A stretch of 64,000 nt of DNA from JAICJR01 sp036494715 (GTDB lineage Bacteria; Actinomycetota; Thermoleophilia; Solirubrobacterales; Thermoleophilaceae). The stretch is taken from NCBI GenBank assembly GCA_036494715.1, contig DASXNY010000056.1, positions 29,334 through 93,333 of the forward strand, read 5' to 3'. Positions 16,115 to 23,875 of this stretch are shown piece by piece. The position numbers were made by a program, and so were the translations under genes. Within the stretch, counting starts at the first letter, position 1; each line of letters opens with the position of its first letter. The notes beneath the pieces are model-generated. The model saw only the letters and a list, made by a program, of their open reading frames with translations, searched no databases and was not told where the DNA came from.

Positions 16115-17752
16115 TCAGCTTTGCAGGCTTGGGTCCGGCAGCAGCTTGCCGGGGTTCATGATGCCGCGCGGATCGAGCCGCTCCTTGGCCGCGCGCAGCA
16201 GGTCGAGGCCGAGCTCGCCCACCTCCGCCCGCATCCACGGCGCGTGGTCACGACCGACCGCGTGGTGGTGCGTGATCGTGCCGCCGTGCGCCACGATCGC
16301 GTCGCTGGCGGCGGTCTTGGCGGCGCGCCACTGCTCGAGCTCTGCGCCCTCCTGCTGCGCCGCGATGAACGTGAAGTAGAGCGAGGCGCCGGACGCGTAC
16401 AGGTGCGAGACATGGCACATCACGAGCGGCGGCGTGCCGCGCGCGCCGAGCGCCTCGCTCAGGGCGTTCCCTACGGCGCGATGGAGCTCGCCGAGGCGGC
16501 TCCAGGTGGTGGCGGTCTCGAGCGTCTCCACCAGCACGCCGCGGTCGAGCAGCGCATCGCGCAGGTACGGGCCCGCGTAGCGGCCGCGCAGCCAGACGTC
16601 GCCGGGGCGCGCGCCGAGCGCGACGCCACCGTTCGCGCGCATCAGCGAGCGCGTGTGCGAGCGGCGGTGCGCGACGTCGCGCTCGCCGCCCTCGTAGCCG
16701 AGGATCACGAGGCAGCCGTTCTCCTGGCCGCGCAGGCGCACGTACGCCATGGCGGCCCGCTCTGCCGCCGAGCCACTCGAGGCGAGCGCCATCGCCAGCC
16801 GCGTCTCGCGCTCGTCCGACAGGCGCGCGACGTCCGGCGACTGGCCGGACTGCTCGATGGCCCGCAATGCATCGCAGCCCTGCTCGAACGAGGCGAACGA
16901 CCAGCCCTCGTAGCGGCGCCGCTGCGGCAGCGGGCGCACGGACAGCGTGGCCTCGGTGATCACGCCGAGCGTGCCCTCGGAGCCGACTATCAGCTCGCGC
17001 AGGTCGGGGCCGGCGGCGCTGGCGGGCAGCGGCTTGGCCACGAGCTCGCCCGCCGGGGCCGTGAGATGCACGCCGTGCACGAGCTCGTCGATCCGGCCGT
17101 ACCCGGTGGAGGCCTGGCCCGCCGAGCGCGTGGCCACGTAGCCACCGATCGTGGCGAACTCGTGCGACTGCGGGAAGTGGCCGAGCGTGAGGCCGCGGCT
17201 GGCGAGCAGCGTGTCTGCGCGCGGGCCGCTCACGCCCGGCTCGAAGCTGGCGAGCAGCGAGGCGCGGTCGACGCCGAGCAGCCGGTCCATCCGGCCAAGG
17301 TCGAGCGCGACGACCGCGGAGCAGCCGCCCCGCAGCGCCTCCACCCCGCCCACCACGCTCGTTCCGCCGCCGAACGGCACCACCGCCACCCGCTCGACGT
17401 CGCAGGCGGCGAGCACGGCCGCCACCTCGGCGGTGCCGCCCGGTCGCACGACGGCGTCCGGGGCGCCTGAGCCGTCGCCCGAGCGCAGGCGGATCAGGTC
17501 CGTGTAGCTGCGGCCCGCGGCGCGCGACACGCGCGTGAGGCGGTCATCGAGCACATGCTCCTCCCCCACGATCCCGGCGAGCCGCGAGCGCGCCTCCGCG
17601 CCCAGTGCCGGCTCCGGCAGGCGCACCTCCTCGAGCGACACCGGCGGCGTATGCCGTTCGCCCGCGCCGAGCTCATCGCGCAGCAGCCGCCCGGCCGCGG
17701 GCGGCAGCTCCACGGTGGTGCTGCCGGGCGCGCCCCAGCCGAACCAGCGCAT
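16115..17752 (-). CDS. FAD-linked oxidase, alkyldihydroxyacetonephosphate synthase-like
   Basis: 545 residues. An FAD-binding PCMH domain (VVRPGGTAEVAAVLAAC, VVPFGGGTSVVGGVEAL, GHFPQSHEFATIGGYVATRSAGQASTGYG in part, ELIVGSEGTLGVITEATL) is followed by a substrate domain. The latter ends with the ADPS-type THHHAVGRDHAPWM and the terminal DPRGIMNPGKLLP. The family makes ether phospholipid precursors in eukaryotes; bacterial members are less well defined. Ends 4 bases before the broken MFS gene and may have shared its transcript. Confidence 0.85.
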   Translation of the reverse strand: MRWFGWGAPGSTTVELPPAAGRLLRDELGAGERHTPPVSLEEVRLPEPALGAEARSRLAGIVGEEHVLDDRLTRVSRAAGRSYTDLIRLRSGDGSGAPDAVVRPGGTAEVAAVLAACDVERVAVVPFGGGTSVVGGVEALRGGCSAVVALDLGRMDRLLGVDRASLLASFEPGVSGPRADTLLASRGLTLGHFPQSHEFATIGGYVATRSAGQASTGYGRIDELVHGVHLTAPAGELVAKPLPASAAGPDLRELIVGSEGTLGVITEATLSVRPLPQRRRYEGWSFASFEQGCDALRAIEQSGQSPDVARLSDERETRLAMALASSGSAAERAAMAYVRLRGQENGCLVILGYEGGERDVAHRRSHTRSLMRANGGVALGARPGDVWLRGRYAGPYLRDALLDRGVLVETLETATTWSRLGELHRAVGNALSEALGARGTPPLVMCHVSHLYASGASLYFTFIAAQQEGAELEQWRAAKTAASDAIVAHGGTITHHHAVGRDHAPWMRAEVGELGLDLLRAAKERLDPRGIMNPGKLLPDPSLQS

Positions 17753-17763
17753 CGCGGGCGGGC

Positions 17764-18207
17764 TCAGGGGGCCTCCACGGCCTCGGCCAGCCCGGCCAGC
17801 GCGGCGTCGAGCTTCTGCCGCGTCGCCCGCCGGAAGAGAAAGCCGCCGAAGCGCGAGTGCCCGCGCAGCCGCTGCACGACGTGGATCTTCACCTTCGTCC
17901 CGCGCTCGCCGGCGTCCTGCAGCTCGACCTCGGTCCGGTTCTCGGACAGGATCCGCTCGAACGGCGACTCCTCGACCTCCTGGCGCCAGGCGATGCGTTG
18001 CGGCTCAGTGGCGGCCGTGCGCGTGAAGTCGGCGCGCACCGTAACCCCCTTGGGGGTGCTCAGCACCGTGGTCCAGGCGAGCGGCGTGGCGTCCTCGACG
18101 CGCACCACGTCAGGCCACCAGCGCGGCAGGTGCGCCGGATCGGCGATCACGTCCCACAGCTCCTGGCTCGCCGCCCCGATCGTGCGGGAGCGCGTCACGG
18201 ACGGCAC
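17764..18207 (-). CDS. SRPBCC (START-like) domain protein
   Basis: 147 residues with the helix-grip pattern SRTIGAASQELWDVIADPAHLPRWWPDVVRVE, typical of polyketide cyclase/dehydrase-like lipid-binding proteins. No enzyme motif visible. Sits between apt and the FAD oxidase, same strand, with gaps of 3 and 11 bases, so probably one operon. Confidence 0.75.
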   Translation of the reverse strand: MPSVTRSRTIGAASQELWDVIADPAHLPRWWPDVVRVEDATPLAWTTVLSTPKGVTVRADFTRTAATEPQRIAWRQEVEESPFERILSENRTEVELQDAGERGTKVKIHVVQRLRGHSRFGGFLFRRATRQKLDAALAGLAEAVEAP

Positions 18208-18210
18208 GCG

Positions 18211-18732
18211 CTACTCCTCGTCGTAGACGATCAGGCTGCGGACGTCGTGCGGCGCGAGCCGCTTGCGTCCTTCGAGGAAGGCCAGCTCGATGATGAAGGC
18301 GCAGCCCGCCACGTCGGCGCCCGCCTGCTCCACGAGCTCGCACAGCGCCGCCGCGGTGCCGCCGGTGGCGAGCAAATCGTCGTGCACGAGCACGCGCGCC
18401 CCGCCGGCCAGGGCGTCCTTGTGCATCTCGAGCGCGTCGACGCCGTATTCGAGCACGTACTCGACCGTGTTCACCTCGCGGGGCAGCTTGCCGGGCTTGC
18501 GCGCCGGGATGAAGCCCGCGCCGACCTGCACAGCCACCGCCCCGCCGAGCATGAAGCCGCGCGCCTCGGCCGACACTACGAGGTCGACGTCGAGCGACTG
18601 CGCGTACTCGGACACCTCGTCGACGGCCTGCCGCAGCGCCTCGGGGTTGAGGAAGAGCGGCGTGACGTCGCGGAAGACGATTCCCTCGCGCGGGTAGTCG
18701 GGGATGCTCGCGATGTGATCCCGGAGGTCCAT
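18211..18732 (-). CDS. apt: adenine phosphoribosyltransferase
   Basis: 173 residues, normal length. PRPP-binding loop VLVHDDLLATGGTAAAL, N-terminal IPDYPREGIVFRDVTPLF and the SAEARGFMLGGAVA loop are diagnostic. Salvages adenine to AMP. ATG 18732 used; the open frame continues far upstream through the MerR gene in another frame, which is not coding. Immediately downstream of the MerR gene (17-base gap). Confidence 0.95.
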   Translation of the reverse strand: MDLRDHIASIPDYPREGIVFRDVTPLFLNPEALRQAVDEVSEYAQSLDVDLVVSAEARGFMLGGAVAVQVGAGFIPARKPGKLPREVNTVEYVLEYGVDALEMHKDALAGGARVLVHDDLLATGGTAAALCELVEQAGADVAGCAFIIELAFLEGRKRLAPHDVRSLIVYDEE

Positions 18733-18749
18733 CAGTGGATACGCCGCCG

Positions 18750-19568
18750 CTAGGAAGCCAAGCGCCGCAGATCTCTGACCAGCAGCAGGTACTTCATGTG
18801 GGACGCGATCGCGGCCAGGTTCTCGAGCGCCTCGACCGCCTCCTTGCGCCGCTCCGGATTGCGGGAGCGCAGCGACGGCGCCAGGATCTGCTCCAGCAGC
18901 GCCGCCTCGCGGTCCGCCGAGGTGCGGAACACGCGCAGGTTGCGGCCGCCCACGCCAAAGCGCGCCAGCTCGCGCGCCGCGCGGATCACCTCGCGCTCGG
19001 TGTCGTCGTACCAGACGTCGCCGTCGCGCCGCTCGCCCTTGATCACGCCGAAGTCTTCGAGCTCGCGCACGAGCTTGGCGTCGGCGCCCGTGTCGTCGAG
19101 GACGTCGGCGAGCGAGTAGGCCGCGCCCGAGCCCTGCATCGCCACGGTCGAGCGGCGCAGTGTGCGTGGATCGGGCGCGCCGCCGGCACCCGGCGTGTCG
19201 GAGTCCGCGCGGCCCGCCGCCAGCTCCTGGCGGATCACCCGCAGCGGCAGGAACTCGTCGCGCTGGAGGCGCAGGATCGTGCGCAGGCGCCCGACGTCCG
19301 CCGGCGTGTAGAGGCGATAGCCGCCCTGCGTGCGACGCGGTGAAAGAAGCTTCTGGTCCTCGAGGTAGCGGATCTTCGAGATCGAGATGTCCGGGAACTC
19401 GCGCTCGAGCTGCTTGCAGACGGCGCCGATGGTCAGGGACTTGCCGCCGGGCGCCGCCGCCGCGCGCGCGGCGCGCTCGCGCAGCGATTCCGCGCTCTCC
19501 TCGGCGCTCGGACGCTCCGGCCCGGTTCCCGGTCGGCGGCGATTGGGGAGGTCCACGTCTTGGGTCAT
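18750..19568 (-). CDS. MerR-family regulator, FtsR / Rv1828-like
   Basis: 272 residues. After a 40-residue disordered head, the winged HTH starts at KSLTIGAVCKQLEREFPDIS and runs through KIRYLEDQKLLSPRRTQGGYR and an ADVGRLRTILRLQ helix. A C-terminal domain (YSLADVLDDTGADAKLVRELEDFGVI) matches the second, effector-like half of the Rv1828 group. No metal-binding Cys. Its ATG overlaps the FHA gene stop (ATGA), giving the garA-Rv1828 order known from mycobacteria, where the relative FtsR controls ftsZ in corynebacteria. Confidence 0.85.
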   Translation of the reverse strand: MTQDVDLPNRRRPGTGPERPSAEESAESLRERAARAAAAPGGKSLTIGAVCKQLEREFPDISISKIRYLEDQKLLSPRRTQGGYRLYTPADVGRLRTILRLQRDEFLPLRVIRQELAAGRADSDTPGAGGAPDPRTLRRSTVAMQGSGAAYSLADVLDDTGADAKLVRELEDFGVIKGERRDGDVWYDDTEREVIRAARELARFGVGGRNLRVFRTSADREAALLEQILAPSLRSRNPERRKEAVEALENLAAIASHMKYLLLVRDLRRLAS

Positions 19569-20020
19569 TTCTCGAGGTAGGTGAGCTTGTACTTGCCGAT
19601 CTGGAGCTCGTCACCGTCGACGAGCTTGTGCGACTCGATCCGCCGCCGGTTCACATAGGTTCCGTTCAGCGAGCCGAGGTCGTCGATGTAGAGGCCGTCT
19701 CGCCGGCGCACGAGCAGGGCGTGGTTGCGCGATACCGTGACGTCGTCGAGGAACACCTCGGCCTCGGGGCTGCGCCCGATGGTCATGCGCTCGCCCGCGA
19801 CCGCGAAGCTCTCGCCGGAGCGACCGCCGCCGGATCGGATCACCAGGGCGGCGCCCTCGGCCACAACGGGCTCGAGGTCGACGGGCTTCAGCTCGCCGGT
19901 CTCGTCGAGCTGGTAGGTGACGGTGGTGTCGCCCTCGCTTACGTCGCCCAGGAACGAACCGCACTTCTGGCAGTAATTCGCTCCCTCGGCGTTGACGAAG
20001 CCGCACTCAGGACAGTGCAT
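19565..20020 (-). CDS. GarA/OdhI-like FHA protein with N-terminal zinc ribbon
   Basis: 151 residues. Residues 1-24 form a zinc ribbon (Cys3, Cys6, Cys17, Cys20: MHCPECGF and YCQKCGSF). Then comes EGDTTVTYQLDE (30-40), equivalent to the ETTS phosphorylation stretch of GarA with Thr32 and Thr33, and an FHA domain with MTIGRSPEAEV, VSRNHALL and LGSLNGTYVN. In mycobacteria and corynebacteria such proteins switch 2-oxoglutarate metabolism after Ser/Thr kinase phosphorylation. The zinc ribbon is an addition to the classical GarA. Confidence 0.85.
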   Translation of the reverse strand: MHCPECGFVNAEGANYCQKCGSFLGDVSEGDTTVTYQLDETGELKPVDLEPVVAEGAALVIRSGGGRSGESFAVAGERMTIGRSPEAEVFLDDVTVSRNHALLVRRRDGLYIDDLGSLNGTYVNRRRIESHKLVDGDELQIGKYKLTYLEK

Positions 20021-20031
20021 GAGCGCGCCTG

Positions 20032-20304
20032 TCAGTCGGCGGAGTCGCCCTCGTCGCCGTCGTCGGGCATGCCCTTGCCGGCGAGGATGTCCGTGAGCTG
20101 CTGGACGTCCGCGCCAGTGATCACTGGCTCCCCGACCTCATGCTTCTTACGCAGCCGGTTGACCAGCTCCGCTCGCAGGATGTCGATCTTGCCGTGCAAG
20201 ATGCGCCGACGGTACGACAGCTCCTGCTCTTCCTCTGTGAGCTGCTGAATCAGCTCCTTGAGCTCCTGATCCGTCAGCGCCCCGAGATCGGGAAAGGTCT
20301 CCAT
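20032..20304 (-). CDS. RsiG-like small anti-sigma protein with one c-di-GMP-type motif
   Basis: About 90 residues, mostly two helices. The segment E28-QEL-S32-YR-R35-RIL-H39-GKI-D43 (numbered from the GTG at 20310) fits the RsiG c-di-GMP-binding pattern E-x3-S-x2-R-x3-Q-x3-D except that Gln is His. Streptomyces RsiG has two copies and holds sigma WhiG; one-copy homologues in early-branching actinobacteria act as homodimers. A flexible acidic tail follows. Start: ATG 20304 or GTG 20310, both served by AGGGGA. First gene of the operon with the FHA and MerR genes. No WhiG-type sigma is encoded in the window. Confidence 0.7.
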   Translation of the reverse strand: METFPDLGALTDQELKELIQQLTEEEQELSYRRRILHGKIDILRAELVNRLRKKHEVGEPVITGADVQQLTDILAGKGMPDDGDEGDSAD

Positions 20305-20337
20305 TGGCACGGTCCCCTGGTTAGTTGGCGAAGCGCG

Positions 20338-20368
20338 AGTATAGCCCTACATTCAAGTCAAGCTTGAG
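20338..20368 (-). promoter_or_regulatory. promoter of the RsiG-like/FHA/MerR operon with dyad in the -35 region
   Basis: A good -10 TATACT (20343-20338) lies 19 bases downstream of CTCAAG (20368-20363). The stretch contains the perfect 10-base palindrome TCAAGCTTGA (20358-20367) and a further TTGA repeat. A long spacer with a dyad is the layout of MerR-controlled promoters, and the operon's last regulator is MerR-type, so autoregulation is plausible. The palindrome overlaps the pgsA-like gene's stop codon. Confidence 0.42.
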
Positions 20369-20981
20369 TGTTCTGGTGCATGGACCTCCACCCGTCCCTG
20401 AAGTAGAGGGCGGTGGCCCAGAGCGTCATCGCCAGTCCAATGTAAAGCAGTACGTCCGCGACCCACGTCGTGGACACCATCGCCAGGAAGATCGAGAACA
20501 TCGTCGGCCACACCGCCCAGCGGCCGACCATGTTGACCTTGAGGTCCATCCCGCGGCGCATTCCGACGCGCGTCAGGACGAGCATCACGAGCTCGCGCGC
20601 GGCCAGGACGATCAGCGCCCAGCGGGGCAGCAGGTTGAAGTGGTAAGCCACCACCACGCCGGACAGCACGAGCAACCGGTCCACCAGCGGATCGAGCAGC
20701 GTGCCCAGGCGGCTGTACTGGCCGGTGATGCGCGCGGCCATGCCGTCGAGGTAGTCGGTGCCGCCGATCACCGCGTAGATCACGGTGGCGGCGGTGTCCC
20801 GCCCGTCGCCCGACCCGAGCGCGAGGATCAGGAAGACCGGGACCAGCGCGATCCGGATGAAGCCGATCACATTCGGCAGCGTCCAGGGATGGAGCGGCGC
20901 TCCGGAGACCGTCTCGGGCGGCGGCGGGCCCGAGCGGTCGAGCCCGAGCAGCCGCCTCCGGGTCAGGGAAGCTCGCGCCAC
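20358..20981 (-). CDS. CDP-alcohol phosphatidyltransferase (PgsA-like)
   Basis: 207 residues, about six membrane spans. The catalytic CDP-OH-P-transferase motif DG-x2-AR-x8-G-x3-D-x3-D is complete at DGMAARITGQYSRLGTLLDP and following VD. Members make phosphatidylglycerol phosphate, phosphatidylinositol phosphate or cardiolipin; the family position next to proS suggests PgsA but the head group is not certain. Starts inside the last 19 bases of proS. Confidence 0.85.
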   Translation of the reverse strand: MARASLTRRRLLGLDRSGPPPPETVSGAPLHPWTLPNVIGFIRIALVPVFLILALGSGDGRDTAATVIYAVIGGTDYLDGMAARITGQYSRLGTLLDPLVDRLLVLSGVVVAYHFNLLPRWALIVLAARELVMLVLTRVGMRRGMDLKVNMVGRWAVWPTMFSIFLAMVSTTWVADVLLYIGLAMTLWATALYFRDGWRSMHQNTQA

Positions 20982-22660
20982 AGCTCCGCGGCCGCCGCGG
21001 CGGCTCCCTCGAGCGGAAGCGATCGCTTCTCCTGCCCGCGTCGGATCTGCGCCTCAACCTCGCCCGCCTCGATGCCCTTCTTGCCCATGGTGAGCCGCAG
21101 CGGGCAGCCGAGCAGCTCGGCGTCGGCGAACTTCTCCCCGGGCGACGCGTCGCGGTCGTCATAGAGCACGTCGAGCCCGGCCCCGAGCAGCTCCCCGTAG
21201 AGGCGCTCCGCCACCTCGCGCGCGGGCTCGCCCTCCTTGCCGAGGGTTACGACCTCGACGTCGAAGGGCGACAGCGAGCGCGGCCATGAGATGCCGGCGT
21301 CGTCCGCGTACTGCTCGACCGCAGCGGCGATGATGCGGGCCGGGCCGATGCCGTAGGAGCCCATCCAGATCGGGTGCTCCGTGCCGTGCTCGTCGAGGTA
21401 GGTGGCGCCGAGCGGGACCGAGTAGCGGGTGCCGAGCATGAAGATGTTGCCTATTTCGATGGCGGGCTCGATGCGGATCACCGCGCCGCTTGGGTCGGTG
21501 TCGCCCGCCTCGACACTGCGCACGTCGGCCCAGTCCGTGTTGAAGTCACGCCCGGGCTCGACCCCGCGCAGGTGGTAGTCGGGTTTGTTCGCGCCCGTCA
21601 CGAGCCCGTGCATCCCGCGCAGCGCCTCGTCGGACAGCACGTCCACCTCGGCGCCCACCGGGCCGATGAAGCCGCCCACGGTCTTGAAGACGCCGGTCAC
21701 CTCCTCCGGCGTGGCCGGGCGGGTGGGCGCGCCGAGCGCGTTCTGGAGCTTGATCTCGTTGAGGCGGTGGTCGCCGCGCGTGAGCACGAGCACGGGGCCC
21801 TTGTCCTCCGCCATCACCGGGAACGCCTTGATCAGCGCGCCCGCCGGCACCGCGAGCAGGTTGCACACCGCCTCGATCGTCGTCGTGCCGGGCGTCTCCA
21901 CCTCCTCCGGCGCGTCGAGCGCCTCGGGCAGTCCGTCCACCGGCCGCGGCGTGGCGCTCGCGATCTCGACGTTGGCCGCATAGCCCGCGTCGGAGAGTGC
22001 CACGTCGTTCTCGCCGGCGGCACAGGGCGCCATGTACTCGTGCGCGCCAACCCCGCCCATCATGCCCACGTCCGACTCCACCCGGTACCACCTGAGCCCG
22101 GCGCGGCTGAAGATGCGGTCGTACGCGCGAATGTGCAGGTCGTACGAGTGGCCGAGCCCCTCCTCGTCGCGGTCGAACGAGTAGGAGTCCTTCATGATGA
22201 ACTCGCGCGTACGCAGCAGTCCCGCGCGCGGCCGCGGCTCGTCCCGCTCCTTGGTCTGGATGTGGTACAGGATCTTCGGCAGGTCGCGGTAGGAGCGGAT
22301 CTCACGCGCGACGTGCCAGGTGAGCACCTCCTCCGAGGTCATCCCGAGCACCAGCTCGGCCTCGCGGCGATCCTTCAGCTTGAACAGCTCGTCGATCTCG
22401 TAGCGGCCGCTGATCTTCCACAGATCCGCGGGCTGCAGCACGGGCATCAGCATCTCGAGCGCGCCGATCCCGTCGAGCTCCTCCCTGATGATCTGCTCCG
22501 CCTTGCGGTGGGCGCGCCAGCCGGCCGGCAGGAAGGTCCAGATGCCGGATGCGAGCTGGCGCACCAGCCCGGCGCGCACCATCAGCTTGTGCGAGAGCGC
22601 CTCGGCGTCCGCGGGCGCCTCCTTGAGCGTCGGCAGGAAATAGCTGCTGAGCCGGGTCAT
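20963..22660 (-). CDS. proS: proline--tRNA ligase, bacterial type with editing insertion
   Basis: 565 residues, class II synthetase. Motif 2/3 regions (KDSYSFDRDEEGLGHSYD, GSYGIGPARIIAAAVEQ) and an INS editing domain (about 230-400) identify the bacterial form. C-terminal anticodon-binding domain follows. It charges tRNAPro. In many bacteria proS follows dxr-rseP-ispG; here one glycoside hydrolase gene and two plus-strand genes sit between ispG and proS. Confidence 0.97.
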   Translation of the reverse strand: MTRLSSYFLPTLKEAPADAEALSHKLMVRAGLVRQLASGIWTFLPAGWRAHRKAEQIIREELDGIGALEMLMPVLQPADLWKISGRYEIDELFKLKDRREAELVLGMTSEEVLTWHVAREIRSYRDLPKILYHIQTKERDEPRPRAGLLRTREFIMKDSYSFDRDEEGLGHSYDLHIRAYDRIFSRAGLRWYRVESDVGMMGGVGAHEYMAPCAAGENDVALSDAGYAANVEIASATPRPVDGLPEALDAPEEVETPGTTTIEAVCNLLAVPAGALIKAFPVMAEDKGPVLVLTRGDHRLNEIKLQNALGAPTRPATPEEVTGVFKTVGGFIGPVGAEVDVLSDEALRGMHGLVTGANKPDYHLRGVEPGRDFNTDWADVRSVEAGDTDPSGAVIRIEPAIEIGNIFMLGTRYSVPLGATYLDEHGTEHPIWMGSYGIGPARIIAAAVEQYADDAGISWPRSLSPFDVEVVTLGKEGEPAREVAERLYGELLGAGLDVLYDDRDASPGEKFADAELLGCPLRLTMGKKGIEAGEVEAQIRRGQEKRSLPLEGAAAAAAELWRELP

Positions 22661-22706
22661 TCGGCGCCGAGTCTATTTAGCGACCCCTCATACTGGTCGC
22701 TCACCC

Positions 22707-23474
22707 ATGGCGCTGGCCGCCAGCCTCTTCCCCGTAGGTCGCATTTACGACAGCGTGGTCGCCGACCACGGGCGCCAGCGCGCCTTCATCTGCCTGGCGG
22801 CGTTCCTGATCGCGTTCCTACTGATCCGGACGAGCGCTCGGATGACGCGCCGCTTCAGCTGGTGGCCCGGCGGCGTCGAGACCGAGGGCGGCGTTCACCT
22901 GCACCATCTGGTGTGGGGAATCTGCCTGATGCTGGCCGCCGGCTTCGTCGGCGTGAGCCTCGACTTCGACTATCCGTGGGGCGGGATAGTGGCCGGCGCG
23001 TTCGGCGTCGGCGCGGGGCTCACGATGGACGAGTTCGCGCTCTGGACCCACCTCAGCGACGTCTACTGGACCGACGAAGGGCGCTCGTCGGTGCAGGCGA
23101 TCGGCTTCGTATCGGTCCTCGGCGTGCTGGTGGTGATCGGGGTACAGCCCTTCTCGCTCGACAACCCGGGCTCGGCGGTGGCGGTGAGCACGGCGATCGG
23201 GCTGACGCTCGCCGTGTCGATCGCGGCGTTCCTCAAACGCCGCATCCTGCTCGGCGCGGTCGGCCTCTTCATCTTTCCCGTGGGGGTGGTAGGAGCCGTT
23301 CGGCTCGCGCACCCCGAGTCGCCCTGGGCGCGCTGGTTCTACCGCCCGGACTCGCGCCGCCTGCGGCGCGCGCGCGAGCGCTTCGACGACCCCACACGGC
23401 TAGGCCGTCGCCTGCGGCGGCGGTTCGAGGACGCCGTGGCCGGCCGCCCGAGCGTGCCGGATCCACCTGAGTAA
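22707..23474 (+). CDS. integral membrane protein of unknown function
   Basis: 255 residues, about six hydrophobic segments, with conserved-looking polar stretches inside (GGVHLHHLVWGICLM, LTMDEFALWTHLSDVYWTDEGR) and a basic C-terminal tail. The HLHH and DEFALW clusters could bind a metal, but I recognise no family. Divergent from proS; the cupin gene follows 11 bases later on the same strand. Confidence 0.72.
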   Translation: MALAASLFPVGRIYDSVVADHGRQRAFICLAAFLIAFLLIRTSARMTRRFSWWPGGVETEGGVHLHHLVWGICLMLAAGFVGVSLDFDYPWGGIVAGAFGVGAGLTMDEFALWTHLSDVYWTDEGRSSVQAIGFVSVLGVLVVIGVQPFSLDNPGSAVAVSTAIGLTLAVSIAAFLKRRILLGAVGLFIFPVGVVGAVRLAHPESPWARWFYRPDSRRLRRARERFDDPTRLGRRLRRRFEDAVAGRPSVPDPPE

Positions 23475-23485
23475 AGTCCGGCGCC

Positions 23486-23875
23486 GTGCCGTTCCGCATA
23501 GTCCGTCCAGACCAGTGGGAGTGGATCACTCGCCCCCACGAGCCCGGCGAGCCGGCCCGCCACGTGGCGGAGCTGAGCGAGCTGGCCGGCTTCGCCCACA
23601 CGCGCGCCAACGTCTGGCGCTACGAGCCGGGCGCCGCGGGGCGCCGCCACAGGCACCCGCTCCAGGAGGAGACGTTCGTCGTGCTGCGCGGCACGCTCTC
23701 GATGTACGTGGGCGAGCCGCCCGAGCGCCAGGACCTGCCCGCCGGCTCCCTGATCCACGTGCCGCCTGGCACGCCGCTCCAGTCCGTGAACCACGGCGAC
23801 GAGGACCTGCTCGTGTACGCCTACGGGACCCCGCCCGAGTCGGAGCACGCCGAGATTCTCGACTCGGCTGTCTAG
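23486..23875 (+). CDS. cupin-domain protein
   Basis: 129 residues, a single cupin barrel. Motif 1 is GRRHRHPLQEETFVVLRG (metal-binding His/His/Glu), motif 2 around LIHVPPGTPLQSVNHGDEDLLVYAYGTPP. Could be a small sugar- or acid-binding enzyme; substrate not evident. Its stop overlaps the 3' end of the glycoside hydrolase gene on the other strand. Confidence 0.8.
   Translation: MPFRIVRPDQWEWITRPHEPGEPARHVAELSELAGFAHTRANVWRYEPGAAGRRHRHPLQEETFVVLRGTLSMYVGEPPERQDLPAGSLIHVPPGTPLQSVNHGDEDLLVYAYGTPPESEHAEILDSAV

Noticed and set aside
18733..19614. Upstream extension of the apt frame
   Set aside because: Arg/Gly/Ala-rich translation, overlaps the MerR gene completely; apt aligns from ATG 18732.
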